From an uncultured Capnocytophaga sp. (GTDB lineage: Bacteria; Bacteroidota; Bacteroidia; Flavobacteriales; Flavobacteriaceae), in NCBI RefSeq assembly GCF_937936315.1, contig NZ_CALGWU010000014.1, forward strand, positions 1-24,207: a DNA stretch of 24,207 nucleotides, given 5' to 3'. The position numbers and the translations under genes were made by a program. Below are positions 22,648 through 24,207 of the stretch, one piece after another. Positions within the stretch are counted from its first letter, which is position 1. Each line of letters starts with the position of its first letter. The notes beneath the pieces are model-generated. The model saw only the letters and a list, made by a program, of their open reading frames with translations, was not told the DNA's origin and searched no databases.

Positions 22648-23445
22648 ATGAAATATAATTCAAAAAATTGGCAACGCACACCAATATCCTACTATGGAGG
22701 GAAACAAACCATGTTGCCCTACATTTTACCTCTTGTTCCACCTCACAAAGTATATACAGAGGCTTTTTTTGGAGGAGGTGCCGTATTCTGGGCAAAAGAA
22801 AAAGCAAAAGTAGAAATTATTAATGACTTTAATGCCAATGTATATACTTTCTATAAAGTGTTACAATCAGATTTTTCGGCTCTTAAGGTATTGATAGAGC
22901 AGTCAGTTGTTAGCAAAGATGCCTATAAATCAGCATTAGTGATATATCATACCCCTTTTATCTTTAGTGATATTCACCGAGCTTGGGCGTTCTGGTATGC
23001 TACCAATTGTGGGTTTTCTTGCCAAGTAGGTAACTGCCGTATTACCACAGATGGGAAAAATGCTATTTGTCTACATAATAAGATAGACAACTTTAAAGAG
23101 AGCTATTCAGAGAGACTAAGAGGTGTGCAGATAGAGAATAATGATGCTTGTGAGGTGATATCCTTACGAGACACACCTGATACGTTCCACTATGTAGATC
23201 CTCCGTATGTAGGATCCAAACAAGGGCACTATGGAGGATATGAGCAATCCCACTTCAATGAACTATTGGCAACTTTAGCCAAAGTCAAAGGTAAGTTCCT
23301 GCTTAGCTCATATCATAATGAGGAACTATCTAAATATGTAGAGCAATATGGCTGGTACCAAAAAGAGATAACTATGCATCTGAGCAGTAGTAATGCAGTA
23401 GGGAAAAATAGGTTAGAGGTACTTACAGCTAACTACCTTATATAG
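22648..23445 (+). CDS. DNA N6-adenine methyltransferase, Dam/D12 class
   Basis: From the ATG at 22648 the product is 265 residues. It has the D12-class order: PISYYGGKQTMLPYILPLVP (motif X region), TEAFFGGGAVFWAKEKAKVE (SAM-binding motif I), VEIINDFNANVYTFYKVLQS, and HYVDPPYVGSK (catalytic DPPY, residues 184-187). It methylates adenine in a short DNA site; the site cannot be told from sequence. No restriction gene is next to it, so it is an orphan phage enzyme, probably shielding phage DNA or altering regulation. An earlier GTG (22570) lies inside the hairpin element and is rejected. A strong terminator begins within its stop codon. Confidence 0.9.
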   Translation: MKYNSKNWQRTPISYYGGKQTMLPYILPLVPPHKVYTEAFFGGGAVFWAKEKAKVEIINDFNANVYTFYKVLQSDFSALKVLIEQSVVSKDAYKSALVIYHTPFIFSDIHRAWAFWYATNCGFSCQVGNCRITTDGKNAICLHNKIDNFKESYSERLRGVQIENNDACEVISLRDTPDTFHYVDPPYVGSKQGHYGGYEQSHFNELLATLAKVKGKFLLSSYHNEELSKYVEQYGWYQKEITMHLSSSNAVGKNRLEVLTANYLI

Positions 23446-23489
23446 ATAATAAAAAAACACGGAGTATCTCCCGTGTTTTTTTATTATCT
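23444..23489 (+). terminator. Strong intrinsic terminator after the methyltransferase
   Basis: AGATAATAAAAAAACACGG (23444-23462) and its exact reverse complement (23471-23489) form a 19-bp perfect stem with an 8-nt loop; the A7/T7 runs make it work in both directions. The left arm takes in the last two bases of the methyltransferase stop codon. The right arm merges into TATCTTTG (23485-23492), a possible -7 element for the next gene, though no matching TTTG lies 19-20 bp upstream. Confidence 0.88.
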
Positions 23490-23510
23490 TTGCCCCATAT
23501 ATTTCCGCTC

Positions 23511-23554
23511 AAAAAATGTACTTTTCATTTTGAAAAAATGTACATTTCGTTTTG
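23511..23554. repeat. Tandem 22-bp direct repeat near the prophage right edge
   Basis: Two abutting 22-bp copies (23511-23532, 23533-23554) match at 20 of 22 positions and share AAAAAATGTAC and TTTTG at their ends. The start codon of the next gene lies in the second copy. Abutting 22-bp sites are also how Mu transposase sites R1 and R2 lie at the Mu right end; that parallel is suggestive only. Confidence 0.7.
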
Positions 23555-23798
23555 CCGATTATATATCAATCCCAACACCCACTTTGGAAATAGTAAAAAA
23601 AGAAAGGAGTTTTTAAAAAAGTTCACGGATTCTATTACTTTATTGGGTGGAGAACCTCCTATTCATAATAAATATTATGCTGTATTCAGTCTCGATGTAC
23701 TACAAGAAGCTAAAAGAAGACTTTATCAAATAGGTAAAGAGTTTGGACAAGATTATATAGTTCTTAGTATAGACGAACTAAAACAAACCTACTTTTAG
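23538..23798 (+). CDS. Small protein of unknown function at the phage/host edge
   Basis: From the ATG at 23538 the product is 86 residues; a TTG at 23490 would add 16 but lies in the promoter-like zone. It has no signal or membrane segment. The second half, EPPIHNKYYAVFSLDVLQEA followed by KRRLYQIGKEF and DYIVLSIDEL, reads as an alpha/beta fold. The DNA is AT-rich like the methyltransferase and unlike lysS. It may be a phage cargo gene or a host gene. I recognise no family. Confidence 0.5.
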   Translation: MYISFCRLYINPNTHFGNSKKRKEFLKKFTDSITLLGGEPPIHNKYYAVFSLDVLQEAKRRLYQIGKEFGQDYIVLSIDELKQTYF

Positions 23799-23850
23799 AA
23801 AAGGACATTTACCCATAATAAAAAACACTGTTAATAATTAACCTTTAATC

Positions 23851-23882
23851 ATTGCTCATTACTCATTATTTTTGTATTTTTG
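23851..23882 (+). promoter_or_regulatory. lysS promoter
   Basis: TTG (23852-23854), a 20-bp spacer and TATTTTTG (23875-23882) match the Bacteroidota promoter. RNA would start near 23889, about 15 nt before the lysS ATG. The stretch 23799-23850 has AT-rich near-repeats (TTAATAATTAA, CATTGCTCATTACTCATT) common between host genes. The promoter is intact, so any phage insertion lies upstream of it. Confidence 0.6.
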
Positions 23883-23903
23883 CGCCCTTAAATATCTAAC
23901 AAA

Positions 23904-24207
23904 ATGACCGAACAAGAAATTATCCGTCGAGAGAAGCTCACTAAGCTCAGGGAATTGGGTATCAACCCTTATCCTGCTGAGCTATTCCCTGTGAACTTCC
24001 TCGCTAAAGACATAGAAACCCTATACGAAGAAGGTAAGGACGTGGTCGTAGCTGGCCGCCTGATGTCCTTCCGTATTCAGGGGAAAGCCTCTTTCGCTAC
24101 CTTGCAGGACAGCTCTGGTCGCGTACAGCTCTACTTCAAGCGTGATGACCTCTGCCCAGGGGAGGACAAGACCCTCTATAATGAAGTGTTCAAAAAGCTC
24201 CTAGACT
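23904..24207 (+). CDS. lysS: Lysyl-tRNA synthetase, class II, 3' truncated by window
   Basis: The first 101 residues are present, from ATG 23904 to the window end. MTEQEIIRREKLTKLRELGI, then NPYPAELFPVNF, is the usual N-terminal helix of bacterial LysS, and VVVAGRLMSFRIQGKASFAT followed by LQDSSGRVQLYFKRDDL is the start of its OB-fold anticodon-binding domain. The enzyme charges tRNA-Lys in the cytoplasm. It is a core host gene, more GC-rich than the DNA to its left, and marks the chromosomal flank. Confidence 0.95.
   Translation, partial: MTEQEIIRREKLTKLRELGINPYPAELFPVNFLAKDIETLYEEGKDVVVAGRLMSFRIQGKASFATLQDSSGRVQLYFKRDDLCPGEDKTLYNEVFKKLLD

Noticed and set aside
23799..23903. Attachment-site core next to lysS
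   Set aside because: The AT-rich near-repeats are ordinary host intergenic text, there is no tRNA gene, and the left end is not in the window for comparison.
1..24207. CRISPR array, tRNA or rRNA genes, insertion sequence
   Set aside because: No regularly spaced repeats, tRNA-like arms with CCA ends, rRNA text or transposase frames were seen.

Overview
The window is most of a Mu-type myovirus-like prophage sitting next to the chromosomal gene lysS of a Bacteroidota host. The best guess is a Flavobacteriia member such as Capnocytophaga. This is inferred from AT-rich DNA, promoters of the Bacteroidota type (TTTG, about 19-20 bp, TAnnTTTG), few Shine-Dalgarno sites, A-rich leaders before starts, and protein families typical of Bacteroidota phages (DUF6046, DUF2586 sheath, DUF6633-like). 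No transposase, repressor or left end is in view, so the Mu-like label rests on the morphogenesis genes (terminase, DUF935 portal, MuF, gpG and gp36-type proteins).

Layout. Positions 1-895 (+) hold the end of an early/replication region: a 5'-truncated gene and a DUF6633-like gene, closed by a terminator. A small HTH gene with its own promoter follows (989-1171, +). From 7484 down to 1168 (-) runs a head operon: small terminase, large terminase, gp36-like protein, portal, MuF head protein with a toxin-like C-terminus, gpG-like protein, and a tail-completion-like protein. From 7687 to 22426 (+) runs the second late operon: ClpP-type protease/scaffold, major capsid, sheath, tube, two tail chaperones joined by a -1 frameshift, tape measure, baseplate genes, holin, fibres, and a lysis cassette (membrane protein, amidase, Acb2-like small protein, one-piece spanin). 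The two operons diverge from a roughly 200-bp control region at 7485-7686 that has paired promoters and a tandem 23-bp repeat. The right edge has a structured intergenic element (22458-22616), an orphan Dam-like methyltransferase, a strong terminator, a small unknown gene, then the lysS promoter and the start of lysS.

Main points of interest: a textbook -1 frameshift signal in the tail chaperones (A AAA AAA, 6-nt spacer, 10-bp stem); a candidate free-standing RNA at about 2268-2370 next to the 3' end of the MuF toxin-like domain; the divergent late control region; a probable cyclic-nucleotide sponge gene among the lysis genes; an A10 run where a -1 slip would join portal to MuF; an in-frame TAG early in the baseplate hub gene; and a long nested hairpin before the methyltransferase. 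The A10 and TAG sites mean this may be a decaying prophage, unless they are recoding sites or sequence errors.
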